From Peptococcaceae bacterium UBA7702 (GTDB taxonomy: Bacteria > Bacillota > Dehalobacteriia > UBA7702): DNA of 64,000 bases. Under the pieces are notes generated by a model, which had not been told where the DNA came from, did not search any database, and saw only the letters and a program-made list of their open reading frames with translations. Below, piece by piece: positions 27,229 through 34,903 of this stretch. How positions within the stretch are numbered: position 1 is the first letter of the stretch; each line of letters opens with the position of its first letter. Made by a program: the position numbers and the translations under genes. The stretch covers positions 820,534 through 884,533 of the forward strand of contig DLGE01000001.1 of NCBI GenBank assembly GCA_002482535.1, in the 5' to 3' direction.

Positions 27229-27257
27229 ATTTTATCAAATTATCTCTGTTTCGTCAA
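27229..27257 (-). promoter_or_regulatory. Sigma-A promoter of the purine operon
   Basis: TTGACG (27252-27257) and TAAAAT (27229-27234) with 17-base spacing on the minus strand. The remaining gap up to 27380 contains no other clear signal. Confidence 0.8.
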
Positions 27258-27383
27258 GAAAACACAAAAGGCGAAAATCAGAAAGGACGCCTGTATAAGT
27301 CCAACCTTTTATTTTCCCCTTACTCCGCGGCAAAGAAATTTTTTAACCGCGTTTCCAATCTTCCGGGAACACCGTTGTTTTCA

Positions 27384-27420
27384 CAAAAAAAGTGCCCCGC
27401 ATAGACGGGGCAGTACACTT
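27384..27420 (-). terminator. Terminator after the mannose-1-phosphate guanylyltransferase gene
   Basis: TGCCCCG/CGGGGCA stem (27393-27412), extended by AGTG/CACT with a 3-base bulge, followed on the minus strand by a run of seven U at 27384-27390. Confidence 0.9.
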
Positions 27421-27448
27421 TCATCGGTTTGGTTTTATGAGTTTGATT

Positions 27449-28513
27449 TTATTGATACGTTTGATTTTCATCTTTCAGCGCCGCGACAATCTCCTTAATT
27501 TCCTCTACCCGCCGCCGGGGACAAATCAACAAAACGCCATGGTCTTCCGCGATTACCACGTCCTTCATGCCTATTACAGCGCAAAGCCGGTTATCGGTTA
27601 AAATCACCGAATTGCGCACATCCTTCAAAATATGGTTGCCCTTTACGATGTTGAGCTGCTCGTCGGGGCGAATCAATGAACCGAGGCTGTTATAGCTGCC
27701 CACGTCGTCCCAACGAAATCCCGCCTCCACCAGATAGGTCTCTTTTTCCTTTTCCAAAATACCGACGTCGAAGGATACGTTTTCCGATTCTCGGTAGGTT
27801 CTTGCCAATCCTTCCTGATCGTAAAGGCCGATATCGGCAAATTTTTGGCCAAAGGATGGCAGATGGCGGTCGAAGATATCAAAAATCGCCGACAGGGGAA
27901 AAACAGACATGCCACAGTTCCAATGATACGTCCCCTTCTTGAGGTAACGCCGGGCCTTTTCCCGGTGGGGCTTCTCCACGAAGCGGTGAACATGATAGTA
28001 AGTATCGTTTTCAAGGTGTTCTTTTCTGCCCCGCTCCACATAACCGTAACCGGTGGCGGGATAATGAGGCGTGACGCCGATCACCACAATGGACTGTTTC
28101 AAATCGGCGACTTCCACGGCTTTTTTAAGGGTGCCGGCAAAACCCTCTTGATCGGGAATCTGGTGATCGGAAGGAAGCACGGCGACGATGCCGCGTTCCT
28201 CTTTTTCTTTCAGGCATTTGCAGGCCCAAAAAACAGCGACAGCGGTATTATTGCCAAAGGGTTCGCCGATGAACTGATAGTTCCCCTCTTCGCCGCTGAG
28301 GGCCGCACAGACCAGTTCCCGCTGATCCTCACCGGCAATGATATACGGAACGGCGTTCACGGCAATGGCCTGGGCTCTTAAAAAAGCTCTTTTCAGCAAA
28401 GAATCACCGCCGTCAATGCTGAGAAATTGTTTCGGACAGTTCTCTCTGCTCAATGGCCAGAAACGGCTACCTTTTCCGCCGGCAATGATCAAAGGGATGA
28501 CTTTTTCCACCAT
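27449..28513 (-). CDS. manC: Mannose-1-phosphate guanylyltransferase
   Basis: A 354-residue nucleotidyltransferase that would make GDP-mannose for polysaccharides or glycosylation. The signature is PLIIAGGKGSRFWPLSREN at the N-terminus; also YIIAGEDQRELV, PSDHQI, FVEKP and WNCGMSVF. It has only the GTase domain, without the isomerase domain of bifunctional ManC/AlgA. The ATG at 28513 is preceded by AAGGAGGG; the frame is open 41 codons further up but runs through repeat sequence. The SD lies inside a perfect palindrome (28518-28544). Another sugar-1-phosphate substrate is possible. Confidence 0.9.
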   Translation of the reverse strand: MVEKVIPLIIAGGKGSRFWPLSRENCPKQFLSIDGGDSLLKRAFLRAQAIAVNAVPYIIAGEDQRELVCAALSGEEGNYQFIGEPFGNNTAVAVFWACKCLKEKEERGIVAVLPSDHQIPDQEGFAGTLKKAVEVADLKQSIVVIGVTPHYPATGYGYVERGRKEHLENDTYYHVHRFVEKPHREKARRYLKKGTYHWNCGMSVFPLSAIFDIFDRHLPSFGQKFADIGLYDQEGLARTYRESENVSFDVGILEKEKETYLVEAGFRWDDVGSYNSLGSLIRPDEQLNIVKGNHILKDVRNSVILTDNRLCAVIGMKDVVIAEDHGVLLICPRRRVEEIKEIVAALKDENQTYQ

Positions 28514-28517
28514 ACAA

Positions 28518-28544
28518 AACCCTCCTTTTTGAAAAAGGAGGGTT
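28518..28544. promoter_or_regulatory. Perfect palindrome sequestering the manC SD
   Basis: Two 13-base arms (AACCCTCCTTTTT and its complement) around one central base, ending four bases before the manC start. The AAGGAGGG arm is the SD. It could act as an SD-masking hairpin or as a terminator; a similar palindrome lies at 28711-28752 on the other side of repeat R2. Confidence 0.65.
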
Positions 28545-28710
28545 AAAGACAAAAGCAAGGCTTGCTTTCGCGGTTCGCTTCGGGTTGCAGGATCGTCTCC
28601 AACCACATCGGGCAAAACACGGCAAACCTTGGGCACGCCGTGTACAAATGGTACTTCGGCATCCCGTTTTTAGTGCGGTGCTGCTCTATGCGGTTGACCG
28701 ACAAACGAAG
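28545..28710. repeat. Intergenic modular repeat, copy R2 (divergent)
   Basis: Fills the gap between the phospholipase-like gene and manC. The family core is recognisable at 28637-28659 (GCCGTGTACAAATGGTACTT) and the tail as CTATGCGGTTGACCGACAAA. It is more diverged than the others and is bracketed by two AACCCTCC/GGAGGGTT hairpins. Confidence 0.65.
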
Positions 28711-28752
28711 AAAACCCTCCTTCTCTAATAAATATACGACAAAGGAGGGTTT
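28711..28752 (-). terminator. Second AACCCTCC hairpin, terminator-like
   Basis: AAACCCTCCTTT and AAGGAGGGTTTT arms with a loop of about 18 bases; on the minus strand the stem ends in GGGTTTTC. It lies 57 bases after the phospholipase-like gene and may end its transcript. Confidence 0.55.
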
Positions 28753-28808
28753 GATAACCAAAAATCGGATTTTTTTGATTTTATCTCATCTATCTGAATT
28801 TATCTGAA

Positions 28809-29741
28809 TTATCTGAATTTTCCATCCACAAAGGAGCGGCTAAAGTCAAAATTACTGATCAGGTGGCGGTTTCCCTGTTTGACTCCGTGCGCGCTTAAAT
28901 GCCATAAGGTCAGAGCCAATTCTTTGCCTTGGCTCATCAAATCGATGACGCTTTCTCGATGTTCCGCCTGATCACCGTGGTGGAACCAGGCAGCGCGTTT
29001 CAAGTTCAAATAGTCGTCAGCCGTGGGCGCGATATTGGCAAAATAGGAGCAGGCATCTTGACAGCTTTGCAAAACCTGCCGGTTCATCATGGCGTAGGGC
29101 TTCAGCCTGCCATCGGCGTCATAGATCAGATCCGTACGCCAAATCCCGTCGGCAAAGCATTCTTCTACCTTCTTCGCCTGCACCCGTACTTCATAGACGT
29201 TCCAAAGAACGCGGCTGTAAAGCCCGGCGATGGTCCGGCGTACGCTGGGACTCGCGATATAATAATCCTCCGCGGCGCTGGCCGCGGGACAAAAGTGAAT
29301 CAGCGCTTCGGACAGCTCATGATCCATGCCGTCTTCGATGCGCCAGTGGGAGCCCACGGTTTTAGAAGGATCCGTTGAGGCGTCCTCCAACTGTTTTTGC
29401 AGGGAAAATACGTAAGGATGACATTTACAGTCAAGGGCGTAATGACAACAGAAGCCGTAATAATAAGCCATCAGCATATCGAAATCAACGCATTTTCTGT
29501 GATTGATCAGATCGTGGGCCAAAAAGGTGAACAGCGTGTTGGTTTTCTCTCCGTGAATCATGCGGCCGTAAAGGGGCAGTTCACTGTATTCGTCAATATG
29601 ACGGTGGCTGTATAAGAGGTCGGCGCCTTGTAAGCCCCAGCAAAAAGCGGAGAGGTTCTCCTCCACGAGGCGGGCTGTGTCAAAAGCGGCGTCTCTCAAA
29701 ACCTGCTGACCAAAAATGTGATGTGTTGTAAAATGCGACAT
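28809..29741 (-). CDS. Zinc-dependent phospholipase C-like protein
   Basis: A 310-residue protein resembling the zinc-dependent phospholipase C domain family found in Bacillota. His and Asp residues typical of the trinuclear metal site are seen: THHIFGQQVL, GLQGADLLYSH, AHDLINH, YYYGFCCHYALDCKCHPYVF, and later GSHWRIEDGMDHEL. There is no signal peptide, so an intracellular metal-dependent hydrolase is more likely than a secreted toxin. The substrate is unknown. Divergent from the AI-2E gene on its right. Confidence 0.82.
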   Translation of the reverse strand: MSHFTTHHIFGQQVLRDAAFDTARLVEENLSAFCWGLQGADLLYSHRHIDEYSELPLYGRMIHGEKTNTLFTFLAHDLINHRKCVDFDMLMAYYYGFCCHYALDCKCHPYVFSLQKQLEDASTDPSKTVGSHWRIEDGMDHELSEALIHFCPAASAAEDYYIASPSVRRTIAGLYSRVLWNVYEVRVQAKKVEECFADGIWRTDLIYDADGRLKPYAMMNRQVLQSCQDACSYFANIAPTADDYLNLKRAAWFHHGDQAEHRESVIDLMSQGKELALTLWHLSAHGVKQGNRHLISNFDFSRSFVDGKFR

Positions 29742-29804
29742 AGAAAACTCCCATAAAAGTACATAATCTCTGTTACTATGATATCATATTTTTCAAGGAA
29801 ATGA

Positions 29805-29833
29805 TAGACTATTTTTCCTTACCATTGTATAAT
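29805..29833 (+). promoter_or_regulatory. Promoter for the AI-2E family gene
   Basis: TAGACT (29805-29810) and TATAAT (29828-29833) at 17-base spacing, 30 bases before the start codon. A GATATCATA-type palindrome lies upstream in the divergent region. Confidence 0.65.
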
Positions 29834-29862
29834 AAGATCAAGATATAAAAGGAAACGGTTAT

Positions 29863-31041
29863 ATGAAAGAACGATTCGAAAAGTATTTTTCTCAGCAATC
29901 CATCGGCTTTGCCTTTCTGGTCTTCGGCGGCATCCTCTTTTACTTCATCCTTTCCCGGATTGAAGATGTTTTGTCATGGATCGGCTGGGTTTTAGCGGTT
30001 TTCAAGCCATTCCTATGGGGGCTGATCATCGCTTATTTCGTCAACTTCTTTGTGGTATTTTTTGAACGGCGCGTTTTCCAAAAAATCAAAAACGGGAGAA
30101 CCCAACGCTCCGCCGCGATGATCTGCGGGTTTTTGTTGGCCTTGATCATTGTAATCCTCTGCATTGCCATCATCGTGCCGCAAACCGCCGACAGCATCTC
30201 GGGGCTGATCGGCAACGCGTCGGGATACATCAAAAACTTCACCGCTTTTGCCACGGCATTCGCCGCCAACCACGCTTGGGCCACGAATATTCTCGATTGG
30301 GCAACCATCAAACTCACCGGTTTGGAGGATTCTCTGCCTTCCTTCCTCACCGACTACGTATTACCGTATACCGTAGATATCACCACAAAGATCACTTCGA
30401 TCATCGTCAACCTTTTCATTGCCATTGTTGTTTCCATTTACTTCTTGGCCAGAAAAGAAAGGTTTTACGCCCAAACCAAAAAGTTACTTTACGCACATAT
30501 GAAAACGGAAAAGGTAGAACGGCTTTTGCAGCTCACCAAACTTTCCAATGAAACCTTCAGCAGTTTCATCTCCGGGAAGTTGCTGGATTCGCTTATCATC
30601 GGGATTCTCGCCTTCATCTGCCTTTCCATCTTCCATTTCCCTTACGCGCTGCTCGTTTCCGTGATCATCGGCATTACCAATATCATACCTTTCTTCGGGC
30701 CGATCATCGGCGCCGTCCCCTGTTTTTTCATCATTTTAATCGTCGACCCTGCCAAAGCCCTTTGGTTCCTGCTGTTTATTCTCATTCTTCAACAGGTGGA
30801 CGGTAATATTATAGGCCCTAAAATCTTAGGTTATTCCATTGGCCTTTCCGCCATCTGGATCGTTTTTGCCATTGTCATCGGCAACCAACTTTTCGGATTC
30901 ATCGGCATGGTCATCGGCGTGCCTCTTTTCGCCATCATCTACATACTCTTTAAAGAGTGGAGTGAGAACAAGCTGCGGCAAAAACAGATGCCCACAAGTA
31001 CCGAAGAATACGCCACGGAAAAAAACAAAATCCGCTATTGA
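29863..31041 (+). CDS. AI-2E family transporter
   Basis: A 392-residue polytopic membrane protein of the AI-2E (PerM/TqsA-like) family, with about eight hydrophobic segments. Typical segments: a double N-terminal helix, a soluble loop near residues 110-160, and the C-terminal NIIPFFGPIIGAVPCFFIIL and GNIIGPKILGYSIGLSAIWIVFAIVIGNQLFG. Substrates vary in the family (autoinducer-2, Na+ or K+/H+ exchange), so none is assigned. The C-terminal tail is Lys/Glu-rich. Single gene with its own promoter and terminator. A second family member is at 41200-42231. Confidence 0.9.
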   Translation: MKERFEKYFSQQSIGFAFLVFGGILFYFILSRIEDVLSWIGWVLAVFKPFLWGLIIAYFVNFFVVFFERRVFQKIKNGRTQRSAAMICGFLLALIIVILCIAIIVPQTADSISGLIGNASGYIKNFTAFATAFAANHAWATNILDWATIKLTGLEDSLPSFLTDYVLPYTVDITTKITSIIVNLFIAIVVSIYFLARKERFYAQTKKLLYAHMKTEKVERLLQLTKLSNETFSSFISGKLLDSLIIGILAFICLSIFHFPYALLVSVIIGITNIIPFFGPIIGAVPCFFIILIVDPAKALWFLLFILILQQVDGNIIGPKILGYSIGLSAIWIVFAIVIGNQLFGFIGMVIGVPLFAIIYILFKEWSENKLRQKQMPTSTEEYATEKNKIRY

Positions 31042-31064
31042 TATCAATTTTACGTCTGCTTATG

Positions 31065-31121
31065 AAAAAGAGACTGTCGGAAAACTCAGGTTCAGACTGA
31101 ATGCTCCGGCAATCTCTTTTT
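31065..31121. terminator. Bidirectional terminator between convergent genes
   Basis: AAAAAGAGACTGTCGGA and TCCGGCAATCTCTTTTT are nearly perfect complements around a 23-base loop. A- and U-runs at either side suit termination of both the AI-2E gene and the minus-strand small Cys gene. Confidence 0.85.
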
Positions 31122-31147
31122 GATTTGCGAACATATTTTATATTATT

Positions 31148-31459
31148 TTATTTTTCGATGGTTACCTTCACATCCTTGGGCAGCGCCATATTGGCAGCGA
31201 CCTCCACGGTTTTGATGATCCCCATCGGCACGGGGCAGGCGCCGTGTTTGCATTTGGTGCGGCAGGCATCATAAATAGGACCAGTACCCAAAGGATCGAA
31301 CCCCGCCATCATACTGACCTCCGGCAGCCGCTGGTCAAGATCTTGGTAAGCGGGACACTGGGAATCGACTTTCAACGTCATGTTCATGCCGTCCTTATCC
31401 TCTACCGTAACATTGGTGATCATACCGCAAACCCCCGGTTCAATTACACTTTTCGCCAT
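31148..31459 (-). CDS. Small Cys-containing conserved protein (DUF6951-like)
   Basis: A 103-residue protein with five cysteines: one in PGVCGM, one in SQCPAY, and three in YDACRTKCKHGACPVPMGIIK. I believe it belongs to the DUF6951 group of anaerobic Bacillota, by the CG...CP...CKHxACPVP pattern, but cannot confirm this. The cysteines suggest a metal or cluster site. No signal peptide. Function unknown. It has its own promoter and is not in an operon. Confidence 0.8.
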   Translation of the reverse strand: MAKSVIEPGVCGMITNVTVEDKDGMNMTLKVDSQCPAYQDLDQRLPEVSMMAGFDPLGTGPIYDACRTKCKHGACPVPMGIIKTVEVAANMALPKDVKVTIEK

Positions 31460-31495
31460 AATCCCTGTCTCCTTTCTTTCTCTGAACTTAACCCT

Positions 31496-31524
31496 ATTCT
31501 ATAGAGAGAAAAAATCTTTGTCAG
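31496..31524 (-). promoter_or_regulatory. Promoter for the DUF6951-like gene
   Basis: CTGACA (31519-31524) and TAGAAT (31496-31501) at 17-base spacing, followed by an AAAGGAG SD. Confidence 0.65.
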
Positions 31525-31532
31525 TGACTTGA

Positions 31533-33188
31533 TCACATTTCATTTTCCAAATAGGCGCAAAGTTTTTTCATGATGGGGCCGCCGTCACCCACACCGCTGC
31601 TGCCCCCGGTGACTAGGATCACCACGGTATATTTTGGGTCGTCATAGGGGAAAAAGCCGCCGATCCAGACGTTTCCCGTCTCTGAAGTGCCGGTTTTACC
31701 GGCAATCTTAAAATCTTCCAAATGAAGGCTTTGAGCCGTACCGTTTTCAAAGGTTTTTGCCATCATTTCTTTGACCGTTGACGCTGTTTCCGCCGAAATC
31801 ACCCGCAAGGCCAGGGCGGTATCGTAGGAAGCAACCGTATCCCCCTTCTCGGACACGGCCTTTTGTACGATACGGGGGGTATAAAGCAGGCCGTTTGCTG
31901 CAATGACGTTGATCATTTTGGCGATATTCACCGGCGTCATCATCACACCCTTTTCCCCCAAAGCAGCATTGGCCAGATCCGCTTCGCCGCCACCGGCCAA
32001 ATCGAGGCCGGAAAGATCGTTTAAGGGATAGCCCAGAAGATAGTCATCCTTTAGTTCCCAACGGGCAAAGGCTTCTTCCATACGGCTTTTGCCCAAAGAA
32101 AGCGCGGTGCGCACAAAAACAGGATTGCAGCTTAGGGATAAGGATTCCTCAAAGGTGAGAAAACCGTGTCCCTCCTCCTTCCAGCAGGAAATGGTCTGCC
32201 CGTTGCCCAAAGTATAGCTGCCGTCACAAAAGAAGCTTGTTTCCGGTTGCACCACACCTTCGTCCAAAGCAGTGGCGGCAAGAAAGATTTTAAAGAGAGA
32301 AGCCGGGGGGTAGGCAGAAAGCGCTTTGTTGACATAGACATCGTTGGCCGTATTTTCCGTTACCTGATAAGGATCGTATTTGGGCGAGCTCACCAAGGCC
32401 AAAATATCACCGTTTTCAGCGTCCATCACCACGACAGCCCCTTCGTTGGCGCCGATGGCGGCTTCGGCGGCGCGCTGGATGTCAAGATCAAGGGTTAGGT
32501 AAAGTTCTCCCGCAGCAGATTCGCTGTCCTCCAACAGAAAATAGGCGCCGCTTTCGATGATCTTATTGTTTTCATCCACCAAAAAACCGATTTTCTTTCC
32601 ACCGCTGTTATGCAGGATGTCCTCGTATACCTTTTCCAGACCGCTCAAACCCACGGTAACGCCGGTATCTCCCGCCTCGTTACCGCTTTCTTCGCCCAAA
32701 GCGCCTAAAAGATGCAGCGCCGGATAGTCCCGGTAGTAACGGCCCTGACGGGAAACGACGTAAACGCCGTTGAGTTTAAGAGCTTCTACCGTTTCCGCTT
32801 CCGCCGTGGTCAAGTCGGTTTTGGCGACAAAGGGCGTTTTGCGTATGGTTTTACCGTTTCCGCTTTTTCCCGCGGTCTTATTTTGCAGCAGCGCGGCAGA
32901 AAAACCAAGATTCTCCTCAAGGGCTGACGCCGTTTCACCCACATCGTCGATAAGAGCAGGCACGATGAGCAGAGCAAGGGTTTCCCGATCGGCGGTAATG
33001 GCAATATTGTGGCGGTCGTAAACCGTGCCCCGGGGCTCTTCCGCCAGCTCCACGGTGCTGATCTCCTGAGAGTCGGCTTTGGCGGCCAGGTCGTCATGAC
33101 AAAACGCCTGTAGCCAAATGACGCGTGCCAATACGGCCACACCGAAAACAATAAAGAAAAGAATGATCAGACGAATGCGTTTTTCCAT
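31533..33188 (-). CDS. Class B penicillin-binding protein (peptidoglycan transpeptidase)
   Basis: A 551-residue membrane-anchored D,D-transpeptidase. N-terminal helix LIILFFIVFGVAVLARVIW, a dimerisation domain with EPRGTVYDRHNIAIT and LSGLEKVYED, then the transpeptidase domain with SxxK in ASLFK (about residue 296), SxN as SCN (about 353) and KTG in AGKTGTSE (about 496). No PASTA domains, so it is nearer to PBP2/PbpA-type elongation or sporulation enzymes than to SpoVD; exact role undecided. The ATG at 33188 follows GGAG by eight bases; a TTG lies one codon upstream. Confidence 0.92.
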   Translation of the reverse strand: MEKRIRLIILFFIVFGVAVLARVIWLQAFCHDDLAAKADSQEISTVELAEEPRGTVYDRHNIAITADRETLALLIVPALIDDVGETASALEENLGFSAALLQNKTAGKSGNGKTIRKTPFVAKTDLTTAEAETVEALKLNGVYVVSRQGRYYRDYPALHLLGALGEESGNEAGDTGVTVGLSGLEKVYEDILHNSGGKKIGFLVDENNKIIESGAYFLLEDSESAAGELYLTLDLDIQRAAEAAIGANEGAVVVMDAENGDILALVSSPKYDPYQVTENTANDVYVNKALSAYPPASLFKIFLAATALDEGVVQPETSFFCDGSYTLGNGQTISCWKEEGHGFLTFEESLSLSCNPVFVRTALSLGKSRMEEAFARWELKDDYLLGYPLNDLSGLDLAGGGEADLANAALGEKGVMMTPVNIAKMINVIAANGLLYTPRIVQKAVSEKGDTVASYDTALALRVISAETASTVKEMMAKTFENGTAQSLHLEDFKIAGKTGTSETGNVWIGGFFPYDDPKYTVVILVTGGSSGVGDGGPIMKKLCAYLENEM

Positions 33189-33202
33189 CAATTTTACTCC
33201 AT

Positions 33203-33232
33203 AAAAAAAAGACTATGATGTACATCATAGTC
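33203..33232 (-). terminator. Terminator palindrome at the left of repeat R3
   Basis: GACTATGATG-TA-CATCATAGTC (33211-33232) is a perfect 22-base palindrome followed on the minus strand by eight U. It ends only about 15 bases before the PBP start, so any PBP promoter upstream would have to read through it. Confidence 0.8.
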
Positions 33233-33406
33233 TCAGATTGTAGACAAAGTCCGCGTATGCGGAATTTGGCTGCAAGCTGATAGGCTGTCGAGAAAGGCTT
33301 AGAGGCGGTGAACGCGCTGACCTGCGGCTGCGCCGCGTACCGAAATGTACTCAAGCAGTCACGGGGCAGAGTGTTTGCCGCGTATCAGCCTTTGTCGGCA
33401 GGCGGA
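33233..33406. repeat. Intergenic modular repeat, copy R3
   Basis: Contains the GTAGACAAAGTCCGC opening module, the inverted-repeat ends TAGGCTGTCGAGAAAGGCT and AGCCTTTGTCGGCAGGC, and the family core at 33332-33354. It is bracketed by two nearly identical palindromes (33211-33232 and 33407-33428), like a target or terminator duplication. It separates the DUF4911 gene from the PBP gene. Confidence 0.85.
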
Positions 33407-33428
33407 GACTATGATGTATATCATAGTC
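33407..33428. repeat. Duplicate of the R3 flanking palindrome
   Basis: GACTATGATGTATATCATAGTC differs from the left copy (33211-33232) at one base and is itself palindromic. On the minus strand it follows the DUF4911 gene but has no U-tract. Confidence 0.8.
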
Positions 33429-33447
33429 TCTCTCTTTTGATGGAATA

Positions 33448-33657
33448 TTATGCCAAAACTTCACAGGTAAAAGGCAATCCCCGCAAGATGCGTTTCACCG
33501 GCCCGGTTTTGCCGTAGCCGCGAAGCATCACAAGGCCCTCTTTGTTATCCACGGTACTGACAACGCAGAGATGATCGTAGCCTTCAAAAACACGGTTTAG
33601 ATAATCAATATTTTTCGGATCGACTTTGATATCGAGGCGGTAAGGGTTAAGTTCCAT
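33448..33657 (-). CDS. DUF4911 domain protein
   Basis: A 69-residue protein fitting DUF4911: LDIKVDPKNIDYLNRVFEGYDHLCVVSTVD, then LVMLRGYGKTGPVKRIL. No known function. It overlaps the end of the U32 peptidase gene by 11 bases, an association seen in other Bacillota, so a link to U32 activity (tRNA hydroxylation) is possible but not shown. Confidence 0.85.
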   Translation of the reverse strand: MELNPYRLDIKVDPKNIDYLNRVFEGYDHLCVVSTVDNKEGLVMLRGYGKTGPVKRILRGLPFTCEVLA

Positions 33658-34903
33658 TTTTCTTTCTCCGTAGGATGGTCAGGGGTTCCAGGGGTGTAGC
33701 ATAGGGCAGATAGACCGTCATTTGCGCATGGGGCGCTTTTTCAATGGCCGCTCCCGTTTCATCATAGAGCGCCGTGACGGTCAAAGAAAGATTCTCCCCG
33801 CGGGGGAAAACAACCTCCAAAGTCTCGCCGACGGCGAAGTGATTGCGCTGTTCCAGGCAGATCATTTGCCGCTCCCCGTCATAGCCTCTGACCACCGCCA
33901 CAAAATCATAACGCCGTTCATAGCCTCCGGTATCATAACGGTGATCCTTGCCCTGGGGTTTGCCCGTAAGAAAGCCGGTGGTATAGGCCCGGTGGCTCAC
34001 GGTTTCCAGCTCTTCCTGCCAGAAAGGCAGCATGTCACGGAATTTCTCCGGCGTCTCGTTAAGACAATCGATGGCTGCCCGGTAGACTTTCGTCACCACC
34101 GCCACATAGTAACTGCTTTTGACCCGACCCTCAATTTTCAAAGCGTCGATGCCGATATCCCCTAAATCCGGCAAATAAGAAAGCAGGTTTAAGTCTTTGG
34201 AATTCATGATATAACTGCCCCGACCGTCTTCTGTCAGGGACAAATATTCTCCGGGCCGTTCCTTTTCCACCAGGGCGTATTGCCAGCGGCAAGGATGGCT
34301 GCATTGGCCTCGGTTGGCGTCTCTTCCCGTCAGGTAGTTGCTTAACAGGCAGCGTCCGGAATAAGCCATGCACATCGCGCCGTGTACGAACATTTCCAGT
34401 GAAATATCGGTTTTTGCCGCAATCTCCCGGATTTCCTGTAAAGAGAGTTCCCGGCCTAAGACCACCCGTTCCGCGCCGTTTGCCTGCCAAAAGGAGACGG
34501 TTTTCCAGTTGACGTTATTGGCTTGGGTGCTGATATGAATCGGTATTTCCGGCGCCGTTTCCTTGGCCAGCAGCAAAACACCGGGATCGGAGATGAGCAA
34601 GGCGTCGGGGTGCAGCGGGGCCAAAGCTTTGAGATAGGCGGCCAAAGGTTTTAGATCGTCGTTATGGGCGAAAATATTCACCGCCACATAGACCTTTTTG
34701 CCCCGGTCATGGCAGAAGGAAATGGCTTCTTTGATTTCGGCCAAGCCGAAATTGCCGCTTTTTTCCCGCAAACTGAAGTGGTCGCCGCCGAGATAAACAG
34801 CGTCGGCGCCGTAGGCGACGGCGAAACGCAGTTTTTCCAAATCTCCCGCCGGCGCCAACAGTTCCGGTTTTTTCCCTTGATCCTTTTGTTTATTCGTTGT
34901 CAT
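33647..34903 (-). CDS. Peptidase U32 family protein (TrhP-like)
   Basis: A 418-residue protein. It starts with PELLAPAGDLEKLRFAVAYGADAVYLGG, followed by VYVAVNIFAHNDDL, IHISTQANNVNW, and the U32 signature ELSLQEIREI...EMFVHGAMCMAYSGRCLLSNYLTGRDANRGQCSHPCRW with cysteines for an Fe-S cluster. Relatives (TrhP/YegQ, YrrO/YrrN) are needed for 5-hydroxyuridine formation in tRNA. I chose ATG at 34903, which overlaps the mltG end by 14 bases; a TTG five codons upstream is in frame. Confidence 0.93.
   Translation of the reverse strand: MTTNKQKDQGKKPELLAPAGDLEKLRFAVAYGADAVYLGGDHFSLREKSGNFGLAEIKEAISFCHDRGKKVYVAVNIFAHNDDLKPLAAYLKALAPLHPDALLISDPGVLLLAKETAPEIPIHISTQANNVNWKTVSFWQANGAERVVLGRELSLQEIREIAAKTDISLEMFVHGAMCMAYSGRCLLSNYLTGRDANRGQCSHPCRWQYALVEKERPGEYLSLTEDGRGSYIMNSKDLNLLSYLPDLGDIGIDALKIEGRVKSSYYVAVVTKVYRAAIDCLNETPEKFRDMLPFWQEELETVSHRAYTTGFLTGKPQGKDHRYDTGGYERRYDFVAVVRGYDGERQMICLEQRNHFAVGETLEVVFPRGENLSLTVTALYDETGAAIEKAPHAQMTVYLPYATPLEPLTILRRKKNGT

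Noticed and set aside
27147..27290. Purine riboswitch before purE
   Set aside because: The conserved loop sequences of the three-way junction are absent; only a single palindrome is found.
28514..28636. N-terminal extension of the mannose-1-phosphate guanylyltransferase
   Set aside because: It translates repeat R2 sequence; the AAGGAGGG-preceded ATG at 28513 starts the conserved domain.
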